A DNA stretch of 64,000 nucleotides. It comes from Pontiella sulfatireligans (GTDB lineage: Bacteria > Verrucomicrobiota > Kiritimatiellia > Kiritimatiellales > Pontiellaceae). The stretch is from assembly GCF_900890705.1 (NCBI RefSeq), contig NZ_CAAHFH010000002.1:2692616-2756615 (forward strand), read 5' to 3'. Below, in pieces: positions 1 to 8,490 of this stretch. How positions within the stretch are numbered: the first letter of the stretch is position 1; the number at the start of each line of letters is the position of its first letter. The position numbers and the translations under genes are program-made. The notes beneath the pieces were generated by a model. It did not search any database. It saw nothing but the letters and a program-made list of their open reading frames with translations, and was not told where the DNA came from.

Positions 1-622
1 CTTGGCCTCCAGCCAAATTGCAGTAGAGCAGGGCGGCGCCGAGTTTGCGGGCGGTTTGCGCCAGAACATCGATGCGGTCGTTGAGTTTGCCCCGGTAGTA
101 GGGCGAGGCCGAAAGGTTGATCAGCAGGTCGATGCCGGTTCCTTTAAGGGATTCGACGGCCGCGCCTTCCGGCTCCCAGGAGTCCTCGCATATATGAATG
201 GCGGCGGTTTGGCCTTCGATTTCAAAAAAACAGGGTTCTGTTCCGGCCTCGAAAAGCCTTTTTTCATCGAATACGCCATAGTTGGGCAACAGCATTTTGC
301 AGTAGGTTGCGGTGATTCCAGAAGATTGGAACACAACGGCGGCATTGTACTTTTTCCCGTTTTTGGAGAGGGGCGCCCCGACGACCACGCAGGCCTCGGG
401 CGGGAGCTCCTGCTTGAGCCGCTGGAGCTGTGCTTCGCAGTCGGCGCAAAAGTGGTCTTTGAGGATCAGGTCTTCCGGCGGATAGCCGGAAACCGCGAGT
501 TCGGGAAACACGATCAGCTGTGCGCCTTCTTCAAAGGCTTCCCATGTCTTGGAAATAATGAGGTCGGTGTTGGCCGCAAGCGCGCCAACGGTGGGGTTCA
601 TTTGAACAAGAGCTGCTTTCAT
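1..622 (-). CDS. nadE: Glutamine-dependent NAD+ synthetase, N-terminal (glutaminase) part, cut by window edge
   Basis: The first 207 codons of a protein that runs off the left edge of the window. It reads as the nitrilase-fold glutaminase domain that feeds ammonia to the synthetase domain of NAD+ synthetase. The catalytic triad is visible: Glu41 in FPELAVSGYPPEDL, Lys109 in YCKMLLPNYG and Cys145 in ICEDSW. The PPEDL and LPNYGVFDEKR stretches are typical of NadE rather than of other nitrilases. The C-terminal ATP-pyrophosphatase domain is outside the window, so completeness cannot be judged. ATG at 622 begins MKAALVQMNP, the usual start of this family. The next gene upstream on the same strand is a small lipoprotein whose stop lies 7 nt away. 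Confidence 0.9.
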   Translation of the reverse strand, partial: MKAALVQMNPTVGALAANTDLIISKTWEAFEEGAQLIVFPELAVSGYPPEDLILKDHFCADCEAQLQRLKQELPPEACVVVGAPLSKNGKKYNAAVVFQSSGITATYCKMLLPNYGVFDEKRLFEAGTEPCFFEIEGQTAAIHICEDSWEPEGAAVESLKGTGIDLLINLSASPYYRGKLNDRIDVLAQTARKLGAALLYCNLAGGQ

Positions 623-629
623 TCAGGTC

Positions 630-770
630 CTATTTAACCGCTTTGACTGCGCCTCCGGCGGCCTTTTTGCCGGCTTTTACCGGGACTTTGGCTACCTTGG
701 CCGCCATGCAGCCATTCAGAAGAATCATGAACAAGCCCGTGGCCAGTAAGGTTGATATAAGTTTTTTCAT
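630..770 (-). CDS. Small predicted lipoprotein (46 aa)
   Basis: A 46-residue peptide with a lysine start (MKK), a hydrophobic stretch and a lipobox LLNGC, so Cys21 should be lipidated by Lgt and cleaved by LspA. The mature part is only 26 residues, rich in Ala, Lys, Val and Gly, with no recognisable domain. It resembles the short lysine-rich lipoproteins often seen near housekeeping genes and may simply tether to membrane or peptidoglycan. It starts 5 nt after the guaB stop and ends 7 nt before the nadE start, so it is probably cotranscribed as guaB–lipoprotein–nadE. No strong Shine–Dalgarno sequence is seen. The coding call rests on the lipobox and the fit between neighbours. Confidence 0.65.
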   Translation of the reverse strand: MKKLISTLLATGLFMILLNGCMAAKVAKVPVKAGKKAAGGAVKAVK

Positions 771-775
771 ATCGG

Positions 776-2263
776 TTAACGGCGATAGTTCGGCGCTTCC
801 TTGGTAATCTTGATGTCGTGGGCGTGGGCTTCGATTGCTCCTGCGCCGGACACGCGAACGAATTGGCCTTTTTTCTTGAGGGCGGCAATGTTCCTGGCGC
901 CGCAGTAGCCGAGGCTGGCCTGCAGGCCGCCGCAGTATTGCTTCATCACTTTGCTCACGGTGCCGGCAAACGGAACCATGCCTTCGATGCCCTGCGGGAC
1001 GAGGTCGTCGTTGCTGCTCAGTCCATAGCGCTGGCGGCTGCCTTCGCGCGATTTCATGGCATCCAAGCTGCCCATGCCGCGGTAGACCACGAATTGCCGC
1101 CCTTCAAAAATAATCTTTTCACCGGGGCTTTCTTCGGTGCCGGCCAGGACGGAACCCATCATAACGGTGTCGGCTCCAGCGACGAGCGCCTTGGCAATGT
1201 CGCCGGAGTTGCGGATGCCGCCGTCGGCAATAACGGGGATGTCGCCCTTGAGGGCGCTGGCGGCCGCGTAGATGGCGGAAATCTGGGGAATGCCGACGCC
1301 GGCCACGACGCGGGTGGTGCAGATGGAGCCGGGGCCGATTCCGACCTTAACGGCGTCTGCGCCGGCGTCGCGCAGGGCGAGGGCGGCTTCGCCGGTGGCA
1401 ATGTTGCCTCCGATGACGTCGATGTGGGGGAATTTGTTCTTAACCCATGCGACCATGTCGATCACGCCTTTAGAGTGGCCGTGTGCGGTGTCGACCACGA
1501 GCACATCGACTTCGTTTTCATTCAGGACTTCAGCGCGCTCATAGTCGCCGGGGCCAATGCCGGCGGCAACACGCAGGCGGTGCTTGTCGTCGCGGTTGAA
1601 GAGCGGTTCTTCGTTTTCGACGAGACGGCGGACATCGGCGTAGCTGTATAGGCCGACGAGCTTGTTGGTGTTGTCGAGCAGGGGCAGCTTGCCGATCTTG
1701 TGCTGCTGCATAATGTCGTACGCCTGTCGCAGGTTGGTGTCGGGCTTGGCCGTTATGACGTTAGAGGTCATGATGTCGGTGACGGTCGCGCGTTTGGAGC
1801 GGGCGAAGCGGATATCCTTGGACGTCAGGATGCCGATCAGTTTTCCTTCGTCGTCGAGAATCGGGAATCCGCTGAAGCTGTAGCCTTTTTCCGCGCGGCG
1901 GATGGCAATGCTTTCGAGGGTGTCGTTGACGTTAACGGTGATTGGGGCGGAAATAAGTCCATTGAGGTGATGCTTGACCCGGCTGACCTGCAGGGCCTGC
2001 TCTTCGGGGTCGAGATTTTTGTGAATAACCCCAATGCCTCCCATCATCGCCATCGAAATAGCCATGTGCGCTTCAGTCACGGTATCCATCGCCGCACTGA
2101 GAAAAGGGATCTTCACAGCCACGTTTCGGGTCAGGTTGGAGCCGATTTCGGTATCGCCCGGGAGGAAGTCGGCATACTGCGTAATGAGGGAGACGTCGTC
2201 AAAAGTAAGCCCTTCGTGGGGGAAGGTTTTCATAAAATCATTAATGTATTGGTTCTGGCTCAT
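776..2263 (-). CDS. guaB: Inosine-5'-monophosphate dehydrogenase
   Basis: Catalyses NAD-dependent oxidation of IMP to XMP, the committed step to guanine nucleotides, in the cytoplasm. The 495-residue protein has the IMPDH TIM barrel interrupted by two CBS domains (about residues 95–215). The catalytic cysteine loop GIGPGSICTTR, the phosphate-binding DGGIRNSGDIAKAL stretch and the flap RGMGSLDAM are all present, and length matches bacterial IMPDH. The frame is open further upstream with ATGs at 2317 and 2272, but AAGGA sits 8 nt before the ATG at 2263 (MSQNQYINDF), so that start is preferred. It leads a short minus-strand group with the small lipoprotein and nadE. Confidence 0.96.
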   Translation of the reverse strand: MSQNQYINDFMKTFPHEGLTFDDVSLITQYADFLPGDTEIGSNLTRNVAVKIPFLSAAMDTVTEAHMAISMAMMGGIGVIHKNLDPEEQALQVSRVKHHLNGLISAPITVNVNDTLESIAIRRAEKGYSFSGFPILDDEGKLIGILTSKDIRFARSKRATVTDIMTSNVITAKPDTNLRQAYDIMQQHKIGKLPLLDNTNKLVGLYSYADVRRLVENEEPLFNRDDKHRLRVAAGIGPGDYERAEVLNENEVDVLVVDTAHGHSKGVIDMVAWVKNKFPHIDVIGGNIATGEAALALRDAGADAVKVGIGPGSICTTRVVAGVGIPQISAIYAAASALKGDIPVIADGGIRNSGDIAKALVAGADTVMMGSVLAGTEESPGEKIIFEGRQFVVYRGMGSLDAMKSREGSRQRYGLSSNDDLVPQGIEGMVPFAGTVSKVMKQYCGGLQASLGYCGARNIAALKKKGQFVRVSGAGAIEAHAHDIKITKEAPNYRR

Positions 2264-2456
2264 ATCTTGCATCCTTATTTGCCGGCATATTTTGTTAATA
2301 TAGCGCGGGCGAGTCAAGCGCCGTATTGCTAGATTGCTGCAGGAATCAACGGATTCGGTGGGTGCAACGCTTGACGGGGGCGGTAAAAAGTAGCCATAGA
2401 GCCTCTGAGCTGGTCTTATGGACTGGTTTTAAGCAAGAAAGGAACGGGAGCGAAAG

Positions 2457-3218
2457 ATGGTTAAACGGATTCAGATTATTGCTGCGGCGTGCATGGCGAC
2501 CGCGGCTGCGTCAGCGGTGGAATACAATTTCAACGACTACAACGAAGGGCCGTTGGACGGGCAGTTTGGTTGGAATGTCTATAAAAATGTGAAGGACTCT
2601 TCCGCGTTTTCGGTGATGGATGCCGTCGGGCGGACTGATGCCCTCGGCGACAAGGCACTGGTGCTGCAGGCTCCTGAGGTTGAGCTGCGAAGCGTTTCCG
2701 GCGAGCCGGTCCGCTGGATGCCGGGCGAGACGCTGAAGGTGGAGTTTGATTTTAAAGTGGCCATTACCTCGGTGGAACTGGTCAAAAACCGGCCGGTGCT
2801 GTCCGTGCTCATCGGCGATGCTGCGCTGGCCGACAAATCCCGGTGGGAGGTTCGGCTGGAGGCGCAGACCAACGGCAACTGGCGGCTGGTCGGCGATCTG
2901 CCGGACTGGGCGGCGGTTGAAATTCCGGCGCAGGACATTGTTGCCCGTCCGACTGGCGACGATGTGGCCATTTCAGATTGGTTCCGTTTTGTGCTGACCA
3001 TCAAGAAGGGGGGTGAGCCCGATTTGTTCGAGTCGACGGCGGAAATTAAGACTGCCGCCGGTAAGGTGATCGCCACTCAAAAGTTCACCGATGAGACCAA
3101 AGACAAAAGAACGGCTTCGATCTGGAACAGTCCACGTGTGAGCCTGGGCTTCAAAGCACCCAGGGATCAATTGGGCTTGTCGGTCATCGATAATATTCGC
3201 GGGTCGGCGGCGAAGTAA
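2457..3218 (+). CDS. Secreted protein of unknown function (possible jelly-roll/LamG-like fold)
   Basis: A 253-residue protein with a Sec signal peptide (MVKRIQIIAAACMATAAASA, cleavage before VEY). The mature part reads as beta-rich: FNDYNEGPLDGQFGW near the N-terminus, then alternating hydrophobic strands including LKVEFDFKVAI and WFRFVLTIKK, ending in VIDNIRG. That pattern recalls PEP-CTERM-associated or LamG-like secreted proteins of planctomycetes and verrucomicrobia, where an FDDY/GxLxGQ opening is common. No catalytic motif is seen. GGAG lies 8 nt before the ATG. It is alone on the plus strand between divergent guaB and convergent prfA. The family assignment is an impression only. Confidence 0.75.
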   Translation: MVKRIQIIAAACMATAAASAVEYNFNDYNEGPLDGQFGWNVYKNVKDSSAFSVMDAVGRTDALGDKALVLQAPEVELRSVSGEPVRWMPGETLKVEFDFKVAITSVELVKNRPVLSVLIGDAALADKSRWEVRLEAQTNGNWRLVGDLPDWAAVEIPAQDIVARPTGDDVAISDWFRFVLTIKKGGEPDLFESTAEIKTAAGKVIATQKFTDETKDKRTASIWNSPRVSLGFKAPRDQLGLSVIDNIRGSAAK

Positions 3219-3300
3219 AGGTTTGTCGTCCCGGCTTCAGCCGGCCAAGTCCTTGCAGAGTTGCGCAAGGGACCCGCCTGAAGGCGGAACTACGAACCTT
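3218..3300. repeat. Palindromic intergenic repeat, possible terminator
   Basis: Arms 3218–3240 and 3278–3300 are inverted copies of 23 bp with four mismatches. An inner stem (GTCCTTGC with GCAAGGGAC) makes the whole element able to fold as a cruciform. The right arm runs into TTTTTC, so on the plus strand it could terminate the secreted-protein gene. Related sequence recurs at 41298–41333, showing that this is a dispersed repeat rather than a private terminator. Confidence 0.7.
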
Positions 3301-3304
3301 TTTC

Positions 3305-4384
3305 TTACCCATCCATCTGCGCTTTGATGCGCATCTCGACGTCGTGCTCGTAGAGTGCGGTCAGGATTTCGTCGAGGGCGCCTTCCATTACGCGGTCGAG
3401 CTTGTAGAGCGTGAGGCCGATGCGGTGGTCGGTGAGGCGGTTTTGGGGATAGTTGTAGGTGCGGATTTTTTCGGAGCGGTCGCCGGAGCCGACCATCGAT
3501 TTGCGCTCGGAGGCCTGGACCGCTGCGTTTTCGCGCTGCTGCGTGTCGTAGATTCTGGCGCGGAGCATTTTCATGGCGGCGGCTTTGTTTTTGTGCTGCG
3601 AGCGTTCGTCCTGGCATTGCACGACCGTGCCGGTTGGAACGTGGGTGATGCGGATGGCCGAGTCGGTGGTGTTGACGTGTTGTCCGCCGGCGCCTTGGGC
3701 GCGGTAGGTGTCGATGCGCAGATCTTCGGTGCGGATTTCGATGTCGACGGCTTCCACTTCGGCCAGTACGGCCACCGTTGCGGCGGAGGTGTGCACGCGG
3801 CCTTGCGTCTCGGTTTGGGGCACGCGCTGCACGCGGTGGGTGCCGCTTTCGTGCTTGAGGGCTTTGTAGACGTTTTCGCCTTCCACGGAGAAGGAGACTT
3901 CCTTGTAGCCGCCGTCGGAGGGGCTGACGTCGAGCACCTTATGCTTCCAGCCTTTCAAATCGAAGTAGCGCGTGTACATGCGGTAGAGGTCGCTGCAAAA
4001 GATGCCGGCTTCGTCGCCGCCGGTGCCGGCGCGGATTTCCATGATGACGTTGCGGCTGTCGGTCGGATCGGCTGGAATGAGGGCAACCATCATTTCGTGT
4101 TCAGCCTGGGGCAGGCTTTCTTCGATCTCGGCCAGCTCCATTTCGGCCATTTCCTTGAGCTCGCCATCGGCACCTGAGTCGGAGAGGATGGCCACGCTCT
4201 CGGCTTTGGCCTCGGCGAGCGTCAGCACTTTGCCGGCGCATTCGGCCATTTTTTTATGATGCGCGTATTCGCGCATGCATTCCTGCATTTTCTTGGGGTC
4301 CGACGAAACCTCGGGCTGCGACATGCGCCCTTCAAGTTCGGTGAGCTTGGCTTGCAGCTGGTCTAGATAGGTTTGGTCGATCAT
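3305..4384 (-). CDS. prfA: Peptide chain release factor 1
   Basis: Recognises UAA and UAG in the ribosomal A site and triggers peptidyl-tRNA hydrolysis. The 359-residue length is normal. The GGQ hydrolysis motif is present in GAGGQHVN, followed by the class I release-factor stretch RITHVPTGTVVQCQDERSQ. The codon-recognition tripeptide is PQT (RVPQTETQGR), a variant of the P-x-T motif that marks RF1 rather than RF2. rpmE lies immediately upstream on the same strand, a common bacterial arrangement, but a strong hairpin stands between them, so prfA may be expressed by read-through or by its own promoter. Confidence 0.97.
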   Translation of the reverse strand: MIDQTYLDQLQAKLTELEGRMSQPEVSSDPKKMQECMREYAHHKKMAECAGKVLTLAEAKAESVAILSDSGADGELKEMAEMELAEIEESLPQAEHEMMVALIPADPTDSRNVIMEIRAGTGGDEAGIFCSDLYRMYTRYFDLKGWKHKVLDVSPSDGGYKEVSFSVEGENVYKALKHESGTHRVQRVPQTETQGRVHTSAATVAVLAEVEAVDIEIRTEDLRIDTYRAQGAGGQHVNTTDSAIRITHVPTGTVVQCQDERSQHKNKAAAMKMLRARIYDTQQRENAAVQASERKSMVGSGDRSEKIRTYNYPQNRLTDHRIGLTLYKLDRVMEGALDEILTALYEHDVEMRIKAQMDG

Positions 4385-4421
4385 GATAAATACCGTTTAA
4401 GAGTTCGCAGGATGTAGACGC

Positions 4422-4456
4422 AAAAAGGCCGAACGTGCTTTCGCAGGTTCGGCCTT
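4422..4456 (-). terminator. Rho-independent terminator/attenuator downstream of rpmE
   Basis: On the minus strand, arms 4443–4456 and 4425–4438 pair over 14 bp with one mismatch around a TTTC/GAAA loop, followed by a T run (complement of 4422–4426). It lies 16 nt after the rpmE stop and before prfA, so it should reduce transcription into prfA. Confidence 0.85.
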
Positions 4457-4472
4457 CAAATCAGCAAGCAGT

Positions 4473-4679
4473 CTAATACATGCCTTCGGAGAAACGCTTG
4501 TTGAAGCGGTCTACGCGGCCTTCTGTATCAATCAGCTTAGCGCTGCCGGTGAAAAACGGATGGCAGCTGGAGCAGGTGTTCACATGCATCTGCTTGACGG
4601 TGGAACGAGTCTTGATCTCGTTGCCGCAGGCGCAGGTAACGGTTGCTTCGTCGTACTTCGGATGAATATTTTTTCTCAT
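4473..4679 (-). CDS. rpmE: 50S ribosomal protein L31, zinc-binding type
   Basis: A 68-residue large-subunit ribosomal protein. It has the four cysteines of the zinc-containing (C+) form: C16 and C18 in TCACGN, and C36 and C39 in NTCSSCHPFFTG. The family core HPFFTG and the end VDRFNKRF are intact. It is followed by a terminator hairpin and prfA. A zinc-dependent L31 implies that a zinc-free paralogue could exist elsewhere for zinc starvation, but none is visible here. Confidence 0.97.
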   Translation of the reverse strand: MRKNIHPKYDEATVTCACGNEIKTRSTVKQMHVNTCSSCHPFFTGSAKLIDTEGRVDRFNKRFSEGMY

Positions 4680-4707
4680 TGCAAAATCCTCGTGTTCAAT
4701 TAGGAGC

Positions 4708-7674
4708 GTGGTTTTTAAACAAAGCAGGGGAATGAACGCAAGGTTAAGTTTGGTTTTTTTGGGAAGATTCTACTTCCCGCCCTCGGGCGGCTTGAGTACT
4801 CTCTGCTCTTATATGTTGAGAGACTTTCCATCCCTTGCCCGTGTGACGCACCTCGCCGTATTTGGCGGTTTAGTGCTTTTGGCCGTCCCCGCCCAAAGTT
4901 TTGTGGGGGACCGCGGTGTTACGGAAAGCCAGCTTTCCCGCCTCGATCCCGCGTCGGAGCCCACCAGCGTGCTGCTCGAAACCGTAAAAGAGCTGCTGCG
5001 CAACGACCAGCTTGAAGACGCGCTTCCTTTTTTGGAGGAGACGCTGATCCGGTTGGAGGGCGACGAAGACCGGAAAGCGCTCCAAACGTTGGCCTACAGC
5101 CTCTACCAACTGGCCTACTGCCAGATGAAGCTGGGCGAATATGCCGCCGGCGCTAAAAACTTCATCCGTTTTTCCGATGAATTTCCGGACGATCCGCAGA
5201 ACGACGGCGCCCGCCTGCTGGCGGCGCAGTGCCTGACCATGCTGCAGCAGTGGCCGGCCGTCGAGACGCAGGCCGCGCTGGTGCTTGAAAACAAACGTCT
5301 GTCCGACGAATTGAAGGTGTCGGCCTCGCAGTTGATGGCCGAGGCGTGCTATCAGCAGGAAAAATGGGCCGAGGCCATCCGCCCGCTAACGACGCTCTTC
5401 CGGCAGGCGAAAAAAGACACCGTGCGTGCTGGCGCCGCCGTCATGATGGTGACCTGCTATGTCCGGCTCGACGACTTCAACAACCTGTTCCGCTTTTTGC
5501 CGCATTGCGACGCCGCCGCGCGCCACGACGTGGGCTTGAACGTGGCGCTGCTTGAGGCCGGCGACTCGCACTACAATCAAGACTCTTTTCAAAAGGCGTT
5601 GCTGCTCTACCGCTTGGTGCTGCTGAAAAAGGACCTGACCGCCCACTACGAAACGCGCATCCGTGAAACCATGCAGGCGTTGAAGCCGTTCACGGCGGGC
5701 GGCGCCCAAACGCTTACCGAGTTCAAGGAGCTGCAACTCAAGAACGAGACGCTGCTGGCGCGGCTGCGCCAGCATTATAAGATAATTACCGGCTTCCAGG
5801 ACTACGACATGGACGTGGCGCTGCGCATTGCCCAGTGCTACAACGACTTGGAGCGCAACTGGCCGGCACATGCCATCTATCAGCGCATCTACGAGACAAA
5901 CGAGGGCTCCGCCCAAGCCGACGAGGCGCGTTATTCCGCTTTTGCCGTCATGCTCGATGAACGCGAGTGGGCCTTGGCCGTTGTCGAGGGCTATGCCTAT
6001 ATGGATGCGCTTCCCGAAGGTGAGTTCATCGACGACGTTACGCTCAACCTGATGCAGGTGCATATGCAGCTGGATCAGTTCGATCTGGCCTACGAGGTCG
6101 GTAAAAAGGGGTTGGAGCTCTCGCCGACGCACAAGTACATCGACCAGGTGCAGTATCTGATGGGCTACATCCGCTTCCTCGGGCTCGACTATGAAGAGGC
6201 GCTGGCCCTTTTTTCCGAAGTGCTCAATCGCTGGCCCGACAGCCGCTATTATGAGGCCGCGGAATACTGGCGCTCGATGACGCTCCTGTTTTTGGGCCGC
6301 TTTGGCGAGGCGGTCACCGCATTCAACGGCTATCTGAGCAATCCGAAGTACGACCCGCTCGTATTTGAGGAAGACGCGTCGTACCGTCTGGGCATCGCCC
6401 AATACGGCACCGAAGAATATGAAGCGTCCGAAGCCTCGTTCCGCGCCTTTATTGATAAGCACCCCGAGAGCCAGCTGCTCTCCGAGGCCTACGCCATGCT
6501 CGGCGATCTGCGCGCTGCCGAAGGGGATCTGGCCGTGGCGATCGACTTTTACCGCCTGGCGCGCGAAAAGGCGCCGAGTCTTGCCCAGGTCAACTATCCG
6601 CTCTTCCAGGCCGCCAAGGTGCTGGAACTGCAGAAAAGCTACACCGAAATCATCGAGTTGATGGGCGACTATCTATCGGCTTGGGGCGATCGGGGCGATT
6701 TCGCCAACGCCGCCAACTGGCAAGGCAAGGCCTACAAGATTCTGGGGGAATATCCGCGCGCGCTCGAATCCTATTTCGATGTGGTCGATGCCTACGGGAA
6801 CAATGCGGACCAAGCCGGGATTCAACTCATTCTCAACGAACTGATCTCCGACTATAACGGTGAAGACTGGACGGGCTACCGCGACATTATCCGCGAAAAG
6901 CTCGACGCCCGGCTTCTGGGCGCGACGGAGCGGCGCCAAAGAACGCTCGAACTGCAGTACCTGACGGTTCTGGCCGGAATCACTGAAGGGGAAGAGCGTG
7001 AGCTTGTTGCGGATAAGGTTGTGCAGCCCAAGAACGTACCCGCCGCCGGCTCGGGCACGCTCGTGCTGATGGCCCGCGAGGGCGTGAAGCGCAAGGACTA
7101 TGAAATCGTGCACGACGCCTACCGTCGCTTCATGGCCACGTTTCAGGTTTCCAACAACATGCTCTACATCATGAACGCCAACCTCGATGCGCTGATCGGC
7201 GACGGAAGCTATGCCGACGCCATTGCGCTTTCGGAGGACATTCTGCTCCGGTTCGGCTACAGCAAGTCGGTCGGCTGGGCCCGGAAGCGGCGTGGCGACG
7301 CTTTTCGCATGCAGAAGAAGTACGACCAGGCTCTCGAAGCCTACAAAGAGCTGCTGGCCATCCGCGAATGGCGCGGCCCGCTTACGCCGGAAGCGCTCTA
7401 CTGCAGCGGCGTGTGCAAGATGGAGCTGGGCGAAACCGAAGAGGCTTTCGCCTACTTCCAGCGCATCTATGTGCTATACGAAGAATATACCGAGTGGGTG
7501 GCGCCGGCTTATGCCAACAGCATCGCCTGCCTGGAGCTGCTCGGCGACCACGAGCAGGACATTATCAAGACCTATAAGGAAATGCTGGCGAACGAAGCGG
7601 TTGCCGCCACGCCTGAAGGGCGGGACGCCCGCAAGCGCCTGATGGAGCTTGAACCCGCAGGAGATTCGCTATGA
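4708..7674 (+). CDS. Large periplasmic TPR-repeat protein of an ExbB/ExbD operon
   Basis: A 988-residue protein made almost entirely of TPR-like helical hairpins, for example YSLYQLAYCQMKLGEYAAGA and YRLGIAQYGTEEYEASE. A hydrophobic segment near residues 45–65 (LAVFGGLVLLAVPAQS) looks like a Sec signal, so the repeats should lie in the periplasm as a scaffold. The start is uncertain: GTG at 4708 gives the longest frame, ATG at 4732 has a close AGGGG, and ATG at 4813 gives the most natural signal peptide but has no Shine–Dalgarno sequence. It overlaps the next gene by 4 nt. Large TPR proteins next to exbB–exbD occur widely in planctomycete and verrucomicrobial genomes and probably couple the motor to envelope partners. 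Confidence 0.85.
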   Translation: MVFKQSRGMNARLSLVFLGRFYFPPSGGLSTLCSYMLRDFPSLARVTHLAVFGGLVLLAVPAQSFVGDRGVTESQLSRLDPASEPTSVLLETVKELLRNDQLEDALPFLEETLIRLEGDEDRKALQTLAYSLYQLAYCQMKLGEYAAGAKNFIRFSDEFPDDPQNDGARLLAAQCLTMLQQWPAVETQAALVLENKRLSDELKVSASQLMAEACYQQEKWAEAIRPLTTLFRQAKKDTVRAGAAVMMVTCYVRLDDFNNLFRFLPHCDAAARHDVGLNVALLEAGDSHYNQDSFQKALLLYRLVLLKKDLTAHYETRIRETMQALKPFTAGGAQTLTEFKELQLKNETLLARLRQHYKIITGFQDYDMDVALRIAQCYNDLERNWPAHAIYQRIYETNEGSAQADEARYSAFAVMLDEREWALAVVEGYAYMDALPEGEFIDDVTLNLMQVHMQLDQFDLAYEVGKKGLELSPTHKYIDQVQYLMGYIRFLGLDYEEALALFSEVLNRWPDSRYYEAAEYWRSMTLLFLGRFGEAVTAFNGYLSNPKYDPLVFEEDASYRLGIAQYGTEEYEASEASFRAFIDKHPESQLLSEAYAMLGDLRAAEGDLAVAIDFYRLAREKAPSLAQVNYPLFQAAKVLELQKSYTEIIELMGDYLSAWGDRGDFANAANWQGKAYKILGEYPRALESYFDVVDAYGNNADQAGIQLILNELISDYNGEDWTGYRDIIREKLDARLLGATERRQRTLELQYLTVLAGITEGEERELVADKVVQPKNVPAAGSGTLVLMAREGVKRKDYEIVHDAYRRFMATFQVSNNMLYIMNANLDALIGDGSYADAIALSEDILLRFGYSKSVGWARKRRGDAFRMQKKYDQALEAYKELLAIREWRGPLTPEALYCSGVCKMELGETEEAFAYFQRIYVLYEEYTEWVAPAYANSIACLELLGDHEQDIIKTYKEMLANEAVAATPEGRDARKRLMELEPAGDSL

Positions 7675-8486
7675 GGCCGTTGGCAAGAAGCATAACCGCA
7701 ATCTCGGCGCTCGCCTGCTCATTGGCGCATGGCCAGTATGCCGCGAAGGTCACCGTCAACAGCGGCAACTCATTCGTGGTCAAGCAGCTCAACATTCAAG
7801 GCGACCGGCTCAAGTCCGACACCGGCCTGGCTTCAACCTCGCTTTCGATGATCAAATCCGTTGAATTCCGTTTTTCGGGCATCAATCTGAACATGTGCGA
7901 AACCATGTTCCGTTCCGGCGACCGCAACGCGCTCGAAAGCCTGCTGAAGCAATATGTTGGTCCGGTAGCGAAATACAGCTATTTGTCCGGCAACATGGGC
8001 GATTATCTGCTTTGGATGCTTCGTGTGCAGTACTGGAACGGAAAGGCGTCCGACGCGGCCAATACCGCCAAGCAGCTTATTCAGACCAATGTTCCGGAAT
8101 ACATCGATGCCTCCACCCTTTATTCGACCATGATGCTGCTCGACCAAGGCAAACCGGACGAGGCTCAGGCGGCGTTTTCCAGCGTTGCGGATCCCGAAGC
8201 CCTTTCTGTCCCAATGGCCGAATACATCCGAGGCAAGCTGGCACTTGAGGCGGGCGAATATCGGGACGCCATGAAGCATACCGCCCAGATTGTGGCTTTC
8301 CACAGCCTTGATCCGGAGTGGATGGCGCCCGCCACCGGGCTCGAAGCGTTGATCTATCAGCAGACCGGCCAGCTGAAAAAGGCCGATACCGTGGCGACTG
8401 AATTAATGATAGCCTATCCCGGCACGAGATGGAGCAAGCTGGGCGAAACGATCAAGAAAGAAACAACTGGAACCTCAGGAGGTTAG
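7671..8486 (+). CDS. Second TPR-like periplasmic protein of the ExbB/ExbD operon
   Basis: A 271-residue protein with a signal peptide (MRPLARSITAISALACSLAHG, mature from about QYAAKV). A short beta-rich N-terminal part precedes helical repeats of TPR type (ASTLYSTMMLLDQGKPDEAQ, then ALIYQQTGQLKKADTVA). Start and previous stop overlap as ATGA, indicating translational coupling with the large TPR protein, and exbB begins 4 nt after its stop. The tight coupling suggests that it is a dedicated component of the same complex. No enzymatic motif is visible. Confidence 0.82.
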   Translation: MRPLARSITAISALACSLAHGQYAAKVTVNSGNSFVVKQLNIQGDRLKSDTGLASTSLSMIKSVEFRFSGINLNMCETMFRSGDRNALESLLKQYVGPVAKYSYLSGNMGDYLLWMLRVQYWNGKASDAANTAKQLIQTNVPEYIDASTLYSTMMLLDQGKPDEAQAAFSSVADPEALSVPMAEYIRGKLALEAGEYRDAMKHTAQIVAFHSLDPEWMAPATGLEALIYQQTGQLKKADTVATELMIAYPGTRWSKLGETIKKETTGTSGG

Positions 8487-8490
8487 TTCA

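Noticed and set aside
818..1651. Long plus-strand open frame opposite guaB
   Set aside because: Mirror frame of a clear IMP dehydrogenase; Gly/Ala/Val/Asp-rich with no motif or binding site.
3813..3830. RF1 tripeptide PQT as an altered stop-codon code
   Set aside because: P-x-T with other middle residues occurs in normal RF1 proteins, and genes here use all three stops.
5386..6462. 358-codon minus-strand frame opposite the TPR gene
   Set aside because: Antisense shadow; the plus strand carries regular TPR repeats and operon coupling.
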